Positions 18,424 through 27,126 are shown, counted from the stretch's first letter. The stretch: DNA of 45,120 nucleotides from DATAEY01 sp045805565 (GCA_045805565.1 JBJMKZ010000033.1:1-45120); one strand, 5' to 3'. Translations and numbers: made by a program. Notes: a model not told the origin generated them from the sequence alone.

Positions 18424-19002
18424 GGCCGCCGGCTGGCGCTTGCGACGGTTGGGGATGTTGGGATGGATCAGCCGCGTAGAAACGAACGAAGCCCCGGGGT
18501 CGACCGATGAGCAAACGCCGGCCGAGACGTGCCCCGCGGCTTCGGAGGGAGGGCTAGTGCCTAGTGGACCTTCTTGCCGTGCTTAGGCTCTATGAGCGCA
18601 AGTATGGCCAGCATCGGCCTGCCTCCCGTCGACCCCCATCCTTCCGGCGTCTGGCTGGCTGCGCAACCGTACTTGGCCGGTGTCTTGCCTCGGGTTCGCA
18701 CGGGTTTCCCCTCCGCCCGTCGCCGAACACGCACGCGCCGTGGGGGTTCAGGATCGCCGTTGAGGAGCAGGCCCGTCCCTTGCGTGGCAACCGGTGATTC
18801 GTCCGCCCCGTGCTGGGCGGGACGGGCAAGTACGCCGGCGCCAACGGCGTGATGCTCTTCAAGGGCCGCCCCCACGGTCGCTACGAGACCGAGTTCCGGC
18901 TCGAGAGCTGACCGAGGCGGGCAGCTAGAAGCGGTGGGGCGGGCCGTGCGGAGCGCTCCCCGCGCCGATGCTTCGTCGTCGCGCGTGGCATAGGGTTTCG
19001 GC
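18424..19002. other. Intergenic stretch with a gene remnant
   Basis: Apart from the fragment at 18,810–18,911, nothing is convincing. A minus-strand frame ending near 18,561 has a hydrophobic end but no family pattern or ribosome site. The stretch is probably decayed DNA. Confidence 0.4.
18810..18911 (+). pseudogene. C-terminal fragment, allene-oxide-cyclase-barrel-like
   Basis: The last 33 codons before TGA 18,909 read GGTGKYAGANGVMLFKG followed by RYETEFRL. This is the pattern of the final strands of AOC-barrel/dirigent-like secreted proteins (GGTGxYxGAxG). An in-frame stop lies just upstream and no N-terminal part is found in any frame, so it is a remnant. Confidence 0.45.
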
Positions 19003-19284
19003 GTGGACGAGCGCACCCAACGGGCCAGCGATCTGCTCCATGAGGCCGGTGAGGTCCACCACGTCGTCTATCGCATCACGGACGGCGCAGACGACGACTG
19101 GGCCTCCTTCTATGCGGACTGGCTCATCGATCACTCCGAGCTTCCCGAGACGCTCGGGCGCGTCCCGACCCGTAGCCACCTCGTACACGAGCTCGTGGAG
19201 TCCGAACGGGCCTTTGCCGACACGGCGCCAGCGGCACGCTGGCAGGACTTCTACGCCGATCGGATCATCGGCCGCTTCGGCTAA
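19003..19284 (+). CDS. Conserved hypothetical protein, 93 residues
   Basis: Begins (GTG) MDERTQRASDLLHEAGEVHH and continues with VVYRITDGADDDWASFYADW, SELPETLGR, SHLVHELVESERAF and WQDFYADRII. The even composition, acidic-aromatic pattern and high third-position GC support a real gene. From memory, similar small proteins occur widely in soil Actinobacteria without known function. No signal peptide, membrane segment or cysteine is present. It lies 62 bases before the LigD-type polymerase gene in the same direction and could be transcribed with it. Confidence 0.75.
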   Translation: MDERTQRASDLLHEAGEVHHVVYRITDGADDDWASFYADWLIDHSELPETLGRVPTRSHLVHELVESERAFADTAPAARWQDFYADRIIGRFG

Positions 19285-19346
19285 CCGTTCGGCGGGCAAG
19301 GCGCGCCCTCGACCGCGCCGGGCGCTGTTGTCGTAGAACCCTCGGT

Positions 19347-20411
19347 ATGGTCGCGTCGGACGCCACGATGATCGCCGCCGGTGGGCGCGATTTGCGCGTG
19401 TCCAGGCCCGATCGCGTGATCTTCCCGAGGACCGAGCGCTCAGGCGTGGTCACCAAGCTCGACATCGTGAAGTACTACCTCGCTGTTGGCGACGGCATCA
19501 TGCGCGCACTCGAGCGGCGGCCGACGACGCTCGAGCGCTGGCCCAAGGGCGTGCGCCCGGGCATCGTCGTCTCGACGCGCGAGAAGGGCGGCGGCGACGC
19601 CTTCTTTCAGAAACGCATCCCAGGAGGGGCTCCAGACTACGTGCAGACCGCGCGGATCCAGTTCCCGTCGGGTCGTCACGCGGATGAGATCTGTCCCACG
19701 GAGGTGGCCGTCATCGGCTGGGCGGCCCAGATGGGCACGATCACCTTTCACCCGTGGCCGGTTCGCAGCGACGACGTCGACCATCCAGACGAACTACGCA
19801 TCGACCTAGACCCGCAGCCAGGCAGGGACTTCGCCGACGCCGTGCGCGTCGCCGCTGAGGCCCGGGTGCTTTTGGACGAGCTTGGCTACACGGGTTTCCC
19901 GAAGACCTCCGGAGGCCGAGGTGTGCACGTGTACGTTCGGATCGCGCGCCGCTGGACGTTCACGGACGTCCGTCATGCCGCGATCGCATTCGGGCGTGAG
20001 CTCGAACGGCGTATGCCAGGCCAGGTCACGACCAACTGGTGGAAGGAGGAGCGCGGCGAGCGCATCTTCATCGACTACAACCAGAACGCCCGCGATCGCA
20101 CGATCGCCTCGGCCTACAGTGTTCGGCCGAAGGCGGGTGCGCCGGTCTCCGCACCGGTCACGTGGGACGAGCTCGCCGACGTCGCGCCTGAGGACTTCAC
20201 GGTCGCAACCATGCCCGCGCGCTTTGCCGAGGTGGGCGATCGCCACGCCGCCATCGACGAAACCGTCCACTCGCTGCAGCCGCTGCTGGACATGTACAGG
20301 AATGACGCGGCCGAGGGGCGGGGGGACATGCCCTACCCACCCGACTATCCGAAGATGCCGGGAGAGCCAAAGCGAGTCCAGCCCTCGCGCGACCGTGACC
20401 GCCGGCGGTAA
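19347..20411 (+). CDS. LigD-type primase-polymerase (NHEJ Pol domain), standalone
   Basis: This is the archaeo-eukaryotic-primase-type polymerase that, fused to or beside ATP-dependent DNA ligase, fills ends with ribonucleotides in bacterial non-homologous end joining. The 354-residue product contains RVSRPDRVIFPRT, ERWPKGV, FFQKRIP, TFHPWPVRSDDVDHPDELRI with the catalytic DLDP (about residue 152), KTSGGRGVHVYVRI, and the third-Asp region RIFIDYNQNARDRTIASAYS. Neither ligase nor phosphoesterase domain is attached, and no Ku or ligase gene is nearby. It converges with exonuclease III, giving a small repair pair. Confidence 0.93.
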   Translation: MVASDATMIAAGGRDLRVSRPDRVIFPRTERSGVVTKLDIVKYYLAVGDGIMRALERRPTTLERWPKGVRPGIVVSTREKGGGDAFFQKRIPGGAPDYVQTARIQFPSGRHADEICPTEVAVIGWAAQMGTITFHPWPVRSDDVDHPDELRIDLDPQPGRDFADAVRVAAEARVLLDELGYTGFPKTSGGRGVHVYVRIARRWTFTDVRHAAIAFGRELERRMPGQVTTNWWKEERGERIFIDYNQNARDRTIASAYSVRPKAGAPVSAPVTWDELADVAPEDFTVATMPARFAEVGDRHAAIDETVHSLQPLLDMYRNDAAEGRGDMPYPPDYPKMPGEPKRVQPSRDRDRRR

Positions 20412-20424
20412 GGGCTTCGTGGAC

Positions 20425-21288
20425 CTACGGCGACTGCGGCAGGTTGGCCGAGCCGCGCGTCGTCACCGGAGCGGAGGGCGGCGGCACGACTGGCCCGATG
20501 TCCCCGTCCGGCGCCTCGTCCAGGTCGACGATCACCGGCGCGTGGTCACTCGGCCCGCTTCCCTTGCGGGCCTGTCGGTCCACCCATGCCGCCCGGACAC
20601 GGTCGGCGACCGTCTCGCTGGCCAATACCAGATCGATCCGCATCCCGAGGTCCTGATGGAACATTCCGGCCCGGTAGTCCCAGTAGGTGAACACCCGCTC
20701 GTTCGGCCAGCGATCGCGCACGACGTCACGCAAGCCGAGCTCCTGTAGCTCCGCCAGGGCCGCCCGCTCGAGCGGGGTCACATGGGTCTGTCCGATGTAG
20801 GCCTCGGGATCGAACACATCGTCGTCGGTCGGTGCGATGTTCATGTCGCCACATACGACCGTCGCCTCCCGGCCGGCCGCAACCACCTTCCGCAGCGACG
20901 CCAGCCAGGCGAGCTTGTACTGGTAGTGCTCCGAGTCCGGCACGCGCCCGTTCGGTACGTACACCGAGATGACGCGGATCCCGCCACACGTAGCAGAGAC
21001 CGCGCGCGACTCTGGGCGCGGGAAGCCCGGCGCGCCGGCGAGGCCCACCACCACGTCGTCCAGACCAACACGCGAGAGGATGGCGACCCCGTTCCAGGTC
21101 GCCTCGCCGTGAACTGCGACGGCGTACCCGCGGTCGCGGAGCTCGTCACCGAGCAGATCGAGGAAAGCATCGTCTGCGAGCTTGGTCTCCTGCAGGCAGA
21201 CGACGTCCGGACGCCGCTCATCCAGCCAAGGCAGCAGCCGCGGCACGCGCTGCGTGACCGAGTTGACGTTCCAGGTCGCGATTCGCAC
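20425..21288 (-). CDS. xthA: Exodeoxyribonuclease III (AP endonuclease)
   Basis: Cuts DNA at abasic sites and degrades 3' ends during base excision repair. The 287-residue product has the family motifs in order: RIATWNVNS, CLQETK with metal-binding Glu34, YAVAVHGEATWNGVAILSR, VISVYVPNGR, VCGDMNIAPTDDDV, FTYWDYRAG, MRIDLVLAS and the catalytic GPSDHAPVIVDL. The GTG at 21286–21288 is chosen because the fold starts there; the longer frame adds 36 unmatched residues. The tail after the catalytic His (about 25 residues, Pro/Gly-rich) is longer than usual. Confidence 0.95.
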   Translation of the reverse strand: MRIATWNVNSVTQRVPRLLPWLDERRPDVVCLQETKLADDAFLDLLGDELRDRGYAVAVHGEATWNGVAILSRVGLDDVVVGLAGAPGFPRPESRAVSATCGGIRVISVYVPNGRVPDSEHYQYKLAWLASLRKVVAAGREATVVCGDMNIAPTDDDVFDPEAYIGQTHVTPLERAALAELQELGLRDVVRDRWPNERVFTYWDYRAGMFHQDLGMRIDLVLASETVADRVRAAWVDRQARKGSGPSDHAPVIVDLDEAPDGDIGPVVPPPSAPVTTRGSANLPQSP

Positions 21289-21473
21289 CGACCCGACGGT
21301 ACCGGCATCGCCGATGGTGGCCGCTCGCCCGAACCGCAGGGGCCGTTTCGACGGATGTCCAACCGAACTCGCCGGCGCTCTGCTCGACAGCTTCACCTTA
21401 GCGTCCCTCTGCCAGGCCCTCTCCCGAACACGCTCCTTGGGCGCGCCCGCACGGTAGTGCCATCCTGTGGGGG

Positions 21474-22394
21474 ATGGAGCTGTCGGCCACGACCGGTGAC
21501 GCGTTCGTGAGGGTCGGTGCGCACACCCGCCTGCAAGGTTCGGGAGCGCAGTGCTTGGCGCTCGACGGCGACACGGTGTACGTCGGGTGTCGGGGAGGCG
21601 GGCTAAAGCGCAGCACCGACGGCGGCGTCAGCTTCGAGGACCTGCCGTTGCCGGAGCCAGACGTGTTCAGCGTCGCGGTGAGCGCGGCGGACGGCAGCGT
21701 GTACGCGGGGACGGAGCCGAGCCGCCTGTTCCGCAGCCGCGACGACGGCGAGAGCTGGGAGGAACTGGTGGCGCTTCAGGAGATCCCGTCGCGGCCCGAC
21801 TGGAGCTTTCCGCCCCGGCCCTGGAGCTCGCACGTGCGCTGGATCGCGCCGAGCCCGCACGATCCCGAGGTGGTGCTGGTGGGGATCGAGCTGGGCGGGC
21901 TGATGCGCACCGAAGACGGTGGCGCCTCGTTCAGCGATCATCGGCCCCAGGCGGCCCGCGACGTGCACTGCCTGACATGGCATCCGAGCGCTCCGGGGCG
22001 CGCCTATGAGGCCGGCGGCGACGGCGCCGCCTGGAGCCGCGACGGCGGCCGCAGCTGGGACCAGGCGGACGCCGGGCGAGACCGCCGCTACGCCTGGGCG
22101 CTGGCCGTCGATCCGGTCGATCCGGAGCGCTGGTTCGTCTCGGCGGCTCCGGGCCCGTTCGAGGCGCATGGGAGCCGCCCGTCCGACTCGGCGATCTACC
22201 GCTGGGAGGGCTCCGGCCCCTGGCAGGCAATCGAGGGCCCGCTCGACTCCCACGTCTACGCGCTCGCGATCGGGCGGGGACAGCTCTTCGCCGGTCTGGG
22301 CGACGGCACGCTGCTCCAGAGCGAAGACGGCGGCGAGAGCTGGAGCGAGATGGACGAGCGGATCGGCAAGATCACCGCGCTGGCCGTGAAGTGA
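21474..22394 (+). CDS. Asp-box (BNR/sialidase-type) beta-propeller protein
   Basis: A 306-residue protein with at least five Asp-box repeats of the form SxDxGxxW/F: RSTDGGVSF, RSRDDGESW, RTEDGGASF, SRDGGRSW and QSEDGGESW, spaced by about 45–70 residues with VYVG/VYAG strands before them. This pattern is that of VPS10/sialidase-like six- or seven-bladed propellers. No sialidase catalytic Arg triad is recognisable, and no signal peptide is seen, so a cytosolic binding or scaffold role is more likely than glycosidase activity. Function unknown. It diverges from xthA. Confidence 0.88.
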   Translation: MELSATTGDAFVRVGAHTRLQGSGAQCLALDGDTVYVGCRGGGLKRSTDGGVSFEDLPLPEPDVFSVAVSAADGSVYAGTEPSRLFRSRDDGESWEELVALQEIPSRPDWSFPPRPWSSHVRWIAPSPHDPEVVLVGIELGGLMRTEDGGASFSDHRPQAARDVHCLTWHPSAPGRAYEAGGDGAAWSRDGGRSWDQADAGRDRRYAWALAVDPVDPERWFVSAAPGPFEAHGSRPSDSAIYRWEGSGPWQAIEGPLDSHVYALAIGRGQLFAGLGDGTLLQSEDGGESWSEMDERIGKITALAVK

Positions 22395-22613
22395 GGTACC
22401 TCGGAGACGGCTCCGATTTCGCGCAAAGCGATATGCCGCCCAGCACCTACCGGCGCCGTGCGGCGCGCGCGACGGCGGGCATGCCGTCGTGCGTGGCGAA
22501 ACAGGTGATTCGACCGATCAGGAATCGAGAAGCGCGGTCACCGAGCCACACCTCGAGTGACCGCCATGGATAATCCAGGAGCCGCGCTGAGCCGTCCGGA
22601 GGAGGTGCTTGCA

Positions 22614-23111
22614 ATGGCTGAGAGGAAACCTGCAAAGAAGGGCACGCAGAAGTCCGCCAAGAGCACCACCGCGATCAAAAAGAAGTCCAAGGGATTCACG
22701 GACGAGGAACGAGCCGCGATGAAGGAGCGCGCCCAAGAGCTGAAGGTGGAAGCGCGCCGCGGCCGGCGCGCGGACAAGGCGGATGGGGAAAGCGCCGTGC
22801 TCGCGAAGATCGCCGAGATGCAGGGAACGGATCGCGCCATGGCCAAGCGGCTCCATGCCCTCATCCAAGCCAGCGCGCCAGCCCTCTCGCCGAGAACCTG
22901 GTACGGGATGCCCGCGTATGCCAAGGACGGCAAGGTCGTCTGCTTCTTCCAAAGCGCGCAGAAGTTCAAAGCGAGGTACGCGACGTTCGGCTTCAGCGAC
23001 GAGGCGAACCTCGACGAAGGCGCCATGTGGCCAACCTCCTTCGCGCTGAAGGAGTTGAACGCCGCCGAAGAGGCAAAGATCGGCGCGCTCGTGAAGAAAG
23101 CGGTGAGCTGA
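22614..23111 (+). CDS. DUF1801 (YdhG-like) protein with Lys-rich N-terminus
   Basis: From ATG 22614, preceded at 7 bases by GGAGGAGGT, the product has 165 residues. Residues 1–60 are Lys/Arg/Ala-rich (KPAKKGTQKSAKS, IKKKSKGF) and may bind nucleic acid. The rest is a DUF1801 domain: SPRTWYGMPAYAKDGKVVCF, FQSAQKFKARYATFGFS and LKELNAAEEAKIGALVKKAV. DUF1801 proteins of the YdhG type have a known fold and a proposed iron-chaperone-like or unknown role. The Lys-rich leader resembles that of actinobacterial DNA-associated proteins. Confidence 0.88.
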   Translation: MAERKPAKKGTQKSAKSTTAIKKKSKGFTDEERAAMKERAQELKVEARRGRRADKADGESAVLAKIAEMQGTDRAMAKRLHALIQASAPALSPRTWYGMPAYAKDGKVVCFFQSAQKFKARYATFGFSDEANLDEGAMWPTSFALKELNAAEEAKIGALVKKAVS

Positions 23112-23218
23112 GCCCAGCTCCTGAGCCCGCTCCCTGCCCCGTCACCTACGACCGAGCCGCCCTACCGCGCCAGCGACGTGATCGAACGCGCCTTCAACCG
23201 GAACTCCTGCCGCCCCGG

Positions 23219-23647
23219 TCACGATGGCCCTCCTAGATTCAGGCGCCGGGTATCCGGCCGGCTATGCGACTGGCTCTGGAGGCTTCCGTCCGCAGGGTGG
23301 CTCTTGAACGGCAGGCGCTCCTCGGTGTCCGTGAGCTGGAAGATGCGCTGGACGACACTCGCTCCCGGGATCAGAGACAGGTTCCATCCGTCCCGCGTCG
23401 ATTGAGCGGCCAGCTCGAGCAGGAGATTGAGGCCGGACGAGTCGATGAAGCTCAGCCCTCGAAGATCGAGGACCAGGTCACGTCCTTCGTCCTCTAGGTC
23501 AGCGATTCGATCTCTCGCGACGGGCGCCGTGGCGATGTCGAGCTCGCCGGTGAGCCGTACGCAGACCTGACCGGGGTCGGGTGTGGCCACGACGGTGATC
23601 GCGAACCCCCAGACCTGCCCGTCGAGACCGCCGTCCTCGGTCGCCAT
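23219..23647 (-). CDS. STAS-domain anti-sigma factor antagonist
   Basis: A 142-residue protein of the SpoIIAA/RsbV type. The STAS core is CVRLTGELDIATAPVARDRI, LVLDLRGLSFIDSSGLNLL with the phosphorylatable Ser70 in DSSG, and LIPGASVVQRIFQLTDTEERL. The start at ATG 23645–23647 is chosen for the GAGGAG site 5 bases upstream. Members release a sigma factor by binding its anti-sigma kinase. No kinase gene is adjacent. The C-terminal 25 residues (Ser/Gln/Arg-rich) are longer than in SpoIIAA. Confidence 0.9.
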   Translation of the reverse strand: MATEDGGLDGQVWGFAITVVATPDPGQVCVRLTGELDIATAPVARDRIADLEDEGRDLVLDLRGLSFIDSSGLNLLLELAAQSTRDGWNLSLIPGASVVQRIFQLTDTEERLPFKSHPADGSLQSQSHSRPDTRRLNLGGPS

Positions 23648-23957
23648 GCTGGCTCCTCGTCTCGGTCCCCTCCGGCGAGCAAGGCCGCGGACAGGTGGAG
23701 GGTCCCGCAAAGATCCCGAGGGCGACCACCTACCAGTCTAGAAGGGTCACGCCGAGAGACAAGCGGGGAATCTACGGTTGCCCGGTCGTATGAATCTCCC
23801 GAGATAGACCCGCCTAATATTTCGCTGTCTACCGTTGGGCGCCGACGGTTTTCAGACCGTCCTGCGCCTGGGCGGGGCGTGCGCCGGAGCTCAAGCGGAT
23901 CGGCTTTCAGCCACTGCCGCGTGACGAGCAGCCCGCGTCGGACCAGCTCACGAACGC
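23648..23957. other. Intergenic stretch between STAS and membrane-protein genes
   Basis: No supported gene. An AT-rich spot at about 23,813–23,823 (CTAATATTTC) could be promoter DNA. A 6-bp hairpin GACGGT-TTTCAG-ACCGTC follows at about 23,842–23,859. Confidence 0.45.
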
Positions 23958-24500
23958 TTAGGGGATTCTCCCTGTGGCCGCCGCTTGGATGGCGGCCTTC
24001 GCTGCTTCGACGTCGGAATCAAGCGCGGCCTTCACCTTGGGTGCGAGGGCATCCGCGGTCGCTTCATCGTCTGCATGTTCGCGAACCGATGCGGCGCCGC
24101 TGGCCGCGAGCCTGTCCGCTTGACTGGCCGCGACGCTGACGGTGGCCTGCAAGCGCTGATCTTTGGCCGCCGCAAGCACTCGGTCCTGTAGGACGGCGAG
24201 CGTCTTAGGTCCCGCCCACCCAGCTATGAGCGCGACAGGGACTACGCGCAGCACGCTCCAGGTCGTCGTGGTGACGGGCTCTCCTGCCACTACAGCGAGA
24301 GTGTCTTTGGTGCCAGGAAACACGAGGAGGATGGCAACTGCAGCTGCCGCGCCCACGGCTGGTCCGGTCAGCCACCGAGGCTTATTGACCCCGGGCGAGG
24401 TGGTCGGAACCAAGGCAGCGGCAAGCCCCCCTAGGGCACCGCAGCCCGCGGCGATAAGGACCAAGCTGACGTAATCGCTTACGTGCTTGAGTTCGACCAT
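23958..24500 (-). CDS. Small membrane protein of unknown function
   Basis: The 180-residue product (ATG 24500) has three likely membrane helices: VSLVLIAAGCGALGGLAAAL (residues about 11–31), a helix at about 46–62 (GAAAAVAILLVF) and a helix at about 83–97 (VVPVALIAGWAG). The second half is Ala/Asp-rich and helical (AAKDQRLQATVSVAASQADR, then VKAALDSDVEAAKAAIQAA), probably a cytoplasmic coiled segment. No family is recognised. Weak hydrophilic relief and few motifs make topology uncertain. Confidence 0.65.
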   Translation of the reverse strand: MVELKHVSDYVSLVLIAAGCGALGGLAAALVPTTSPGVNKPRWLTGPAVGAAAAVAILLVFPGTKDTLAVVAGEPVTTTTWSVLRVVPVALIAGWAGPKTLAVLQDRVLAAAKDQRLQATVSVAASQADRLAASGAASVREHADDEATADALAPKVKAALDSDVEAAKAAIQAAATGRIP

Positions 24501-24697
24501 TAGACCCGCAGAAGTTACCGGATCCGATTAAGCCGAATAGCGGAGTGCTGGCCTTGATCAGGCCTTGGGACCTGCCATGTCTTCGGGGCTAGATTTTGCC
24601 GTTGCCCGCACCAGCAGTGTCAATCGCGTGGTGGGGGCATGGTGGAGGCGAGGGGATGAGGCATTTCCCTTGCGGCGCCTGCGCCATCCCGGACGGC

Positions 24698-25351
24698 TTA
24701 CGCGGCCCGCGAGTGGAAGATCTGGGGCAGATTCCAGCGTTCAAGCTGGCGTCCCGGCGAGTCTGGAGAACGCCCGGCACCGGTCGAGTTGCCCCAGAGG
24801 CCGCGCCAGTCGGCCCACGCTCCGAACTCCCGCCATTCGATCTCGGTGAACGCCTTGCCTTGTCCATCGGCTTCGTCCTCACCACGCCAACCTGGGGTGA
24901 AGTAGTGCGCGTGCGACCCGAGCGCCACGTATATGACCGGTCGTCCTGCGTCGAGCTCGCACCGCCAGAACTCCCGTTTCTCGCCTGAGTGGTGCTGGGA
25001 AGCTGTCATCAGAACCGCCCGGTCGCCCACTGGGTCGACCGTCGCCAGTTGTACGAACTCCCAGTCGCCTTCGTGCTCGCCGATCCCCGCCACGGACCAC
25101 GGGTTGTAGAGGTACCAAAGCCAAAACTGGTGCCAGAAGAGATCTGCTTTCTCCACAACACGGTGATAGCCGACCACCGGCGTGTCAACCGGATCATGCA
25201 TGTCGGGCGGGAAGTTCATCCGTCCGCCGGCCTCCGGGAGTACGGACAGGCGGACGGGATCCGCGCCGATCTTAGCCAGGCGCTCAGCGGTCTCGACGGG
25301 CTGAGGGCGCCATTTCTCACGCGAGTCAAGCTTGAAAATGGGGGAGATCAC
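24698..25351 (-). CDS. Vps62-like (DUF946-type) conserved protein
   Basis: The 217-residue product (GTG 25351, with GAGGAGG 5 bases upstream) contains the blocks YLYNPWSVAGIGEHEGDWEF, VIYVALGSHAHYFTPG and WRGLWGNSTGAGRSPDSPG followed by RQLERW. The HEGDWE and SHA(H/T)Y motifs with a Trp-Gly-rich end are shared with the Vps62-related family, whose biochemical role is not established. No signal peptide is seen. A longer start (GTG 25396) exists but lacks a ribosome site. A 14-bp palindrome lies about 50 bases upstream of the start. Confidence 0.7.
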   Translation of the reverse strand: MISPIFKLDSREKWRPQPVETAERLAKIGADPVRLSVLPEAGGRMNFPPDMHDPVDTPVVGYHRVVEKADLFWHQFWLWYLYNPWSVAGIGEHEGDWEFVQLATVDPVGDRAVLMTASQHHSGEKREFWRCELDAGRPVIYVALGSHAHYFTPGWRGEDEADGQGKAFTEIEWREFGAWADWRGLWGNSTGAGRSPDSPGRQLERWNLPQIFHSRAA

Positions 25352-25399
25352 GGTCGCCTCCTCGGATGTGTTTGCACCATGAGATGGGATCGTCACACC

Positions 25400-25413
25400 A
25401 AACGGGCCCGTTT
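25400..25413. promoter_or_regulatory. Perfect 14-bp palindrome AAACGGGCCCGTTT
   Basis: It lies between the divergent Vps62-like and sigma-factor genes, 49 bases upstream of the former. A near copy, AAACGG-G-CCGTTT, lies at 29,983–29,995 over the stop codon of the PaaK-like gene. It may be an operator for a dimeric regulator; this is inference. Confidence 0.35.
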
Positions 25414-25483
25414 ACGGGCTGCGGGTTGACGCGACCCCCCTGAGCCGTCTAAACGCGCGCGAGGCCGGTCTGTCCTCAATACA

Positions 25484-26005
25484 ATGCACGTGCCGCCCGG
25501 CATAGGGTTGGCCTGCCGAGCGTATCCAGGTAAGGAGCGTATATGGCCCGGGCAATCGCACTCCTTGTTGCGGTTCCTGACGTATCGGACAGGGGACGGC
25601 GTCCTAGCCGAAGACCTCGTCGCCGAGACCTTCGAGCGCATTCTTCGAACCCGGTGGCGCTTCGACCCGCGTCGAGGCAGCGAAAAGACGTGGGTTTACA
25701 CGATGGCGCTCAGCTGTCTGCGGGATCACGGCCGCCGCCGCTCTGCCGAAAATCGTGCGATGGAGAGGTCCCTGGCCGCCGGCATGCCTGCAGATTCGGG
25801 TGGTTGGGAGGCGAACGTGGAAGATCGCGATGTGTTGGGGCGAGCCATGGATACCTTGAACGCCGATGAGCGGGAATGCATCGCGCTTCGCTACGGGGCC
25901 GACCTGAGCATCCCGGAGATAGCTCGGGTTCTTCGCCAGTCTCAGACCACCGTCCACGGCCGCGTGTACCGAGGCCTTCGAAAGCTGCGCGAGGAGTTCG
26001 AGTGA
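25484..26005 (+). CDS. ECF-type sigma factor, N-terminus damaged
   Basis: The product has sigma region 2 from LLRFLTYRTGDGVLAEDLVA through ETFERILRTRWRF and GSEKTWVYTMALSCLRDHGR, then region 4 LNADERECIALRYGADLSIP followed by EIARVLRQSQTTVHGRVYRG. The 173-residue length counted from ATG 25484 includes about 27 leading residues (HVPPGIGLACRAYPG) that do not look like region 2.1. A better AAGGAG plus ATG at 25,543 lies in a different frame and would reach SHSLLRFL only after skipping one base. So the gene is either N-terminally frameshifted or truncated. It would direct RNA polymerase to a small regulon. The HTH gene follows after 152 bases. Confidence 0.8.
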   Translation: MHVPPGIGLACRAYPGKERIWPGQSHSLLRFLTYRTGDGVLAEDLVAETFERILRTRWRFDPRRGSEKTWVYTMALSCLRDHGRRRSAENRAMERSLAAGMPADSGGWEANVEDRDVLGRAMDTLNADERECIALRYGADLSIPEIARVLRQSQTTVHGRVYRGLRKLREEFE

Positions 26006-26157
26006 AGAAACGCAGGGGGTCGCTACGCTGGGCACCTGACGCGTGACGAGCTGGCTCTCGCGCCCGCTTGGGAGGAGCGGCAGATCGGTGCGCGACGTAT
26101 CTGACACCGTTACGCTTCGGCAACGCCAAACCCAGATCTCAAGGAGGACGATCTGAG

Positions 26158-26535
26158 ATGACGGACATCCAGTCCGCGATTGAAGACCAGCTAGCGGAAC
26201 TTCGCAGCGAGATCGAGCGCTTGGAGCTAGCGAGGGACGCGCTTAACACAGATGGGACTCCGGCGCGAGGGCGCCGCCATCGTGGCCGTACCAAAGCGCA
26301 GCCGCGGCAGCCTGGTTCCGCTTCAGCTAGGCGCCGTCGCCGTCAGACTCGGATGGACCCCCGTGAGCGCGAGGCTCAGGCCCTGCACCGGATCAGAGAG
26401 CACGGGGCCAACGGGGTCTCGATCACCGACCTGGCGGCGGAGGTCGGGGTGTCGCGAAGCTATCTCGCGTCCAGAATCCTACCGCCACTAGATGCCCAGA
26501 TCACCCGGATGCGCGGCAGGGTGGCTGCGAAGTAG
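26158..26535 (+). CDS. Small HTH protein with N-terminal coiled coil
   Basis: The 125-residue product (ATG 26158, AAGGAGG about 11 bases upstream) starts with a heptad-like helix, DQLAELRSEIERLELARDAL. A basic linker rich in Arg/Gln follows (RGRRHRGRTKAQPRQ, RRRRRQTRM). The C-terminal HTH reads HRIREHGANGVSITDLAAEV then GVSRSYLASRILPPL. This order, coiled coil, basic linker and winged-helix-like end, is common among small actinobacterial DNA-binding proteins. The target is unknown. Its position after the sigma factor gene suggests a regulatory pair but is not proof. Confidence 0.8.
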   Translation: MTDIQSAIEDQLAELRSEIERLELARDALNTDGTPARGRRHRGRTKAQPRQPGSASARRRRRQTRMDPREREAQALHRIREHGANGVSITDLAAEVGVSRSYLASRILPPLDAQITRMRGRVAAK

Positions 26536-26680
26536 TTCGGCCTTTGCGGGCCTCTCCACCGCGCATTAGCTGACAGCTCCGGCCCGGCCGGCCGAGCGGC
26601 GGGGGAGATCGACCGCGAGGGGGTCTGTCGGCACCGGCGAAGACGCTGCCCGCCTTGCTAAGCGGGGACCGCGGCCACAT

Positions 26681-27100
26681 TCAGCGCTCGCTGATGTCGC
26701 TGCTGAGCACTGGCTTCACGTCGACGATCGGCGTCCCGTCCAGCGCTTCGAGGTTGCGCACCCGGACGCGGTCGCCGTCGATCGACAGGACCTCCACCCG
26801 ATGCAGCCCGATCGGATTGGGTCGGTGGGGGGAGCGGGTATTGAACACGCCCTGCTGCGCTCTCGACAGCTCGCCGCGCGGATGCACTCGCAGAATGTCG
26901 CGGCGTGCGCGGTCGAGCCACGTGAGGACGACGACCTCGTCGCCCGCTCGGATACCGTCGAGGGCCTCGAGCACCTCAGGCTCGAAGACGAGCCACGCGT
27001 CCGGCGCGCCCTCGTCGCCCTGGTTCGGGGCGAGCCCAGGATCGGTCAGAGGAGACTCGACCCTTCCGATCGGCGTTAGCTCGAAGCGCGGCTGGTTCAC
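26681..27100 (-). CDS. trmO: TrmO-type tRNA methyltransferase (TsaA family)
   Basis: TrmO N6-methylates the t6A37 base of threonylcarbamoyl tRNAs using SAM in a beta-barrel fold. The 139-residue product has FELTPIGRVESPLTDPG, EALDGIRAGDEVVVLTWLDR, the family signature FNTRSPHRPNPIGLHRVEVL, and RVRNLEALDGTPIVDVKPVL. The GTG at 27098–27100 is chosen because upstream codons run antisense through a duplicated methyltransferase fragment. Family members also act on other substrates, so tRNA is likely but not certain. The gene start lies only 27 bases from the duplicated DNA. Confidence 0.9.
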   Translation of the reverse strand: MNQPRFELTPIGRVESPLTDPGLAPNQGDEGAPDAWLVFEPEVLEALDGIRAGDEVVVLTWLDRARRDILRVHPRGELSRAQQGVFNTRSPHRPNPIGLHRVEVLSIDGDRVRVRNLEALDGTPIVDVKPVLSSDISER

Positions 27101-27126
27101 GTCGTGACCATGACTCGGCCAGCCAG

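Noticed and set aside
18561..19016. Minus-strand frame ending in a hydrophobic GRPMLAILALIEP segment
   Set aside because: No family pattern, no start with a ribosome site, and it overlaps the AOC-like remnant and the start of a better plus-strand gene.
23835..23925. Possible tRNA (TCA in a hairpin loop, like selenocysteine tRNA)
   Set aside because: The stem is 6 bp with a 6-base loop instead of 5 and 7, and there is no T arm with GGTTCGA or matching acceptor stem.
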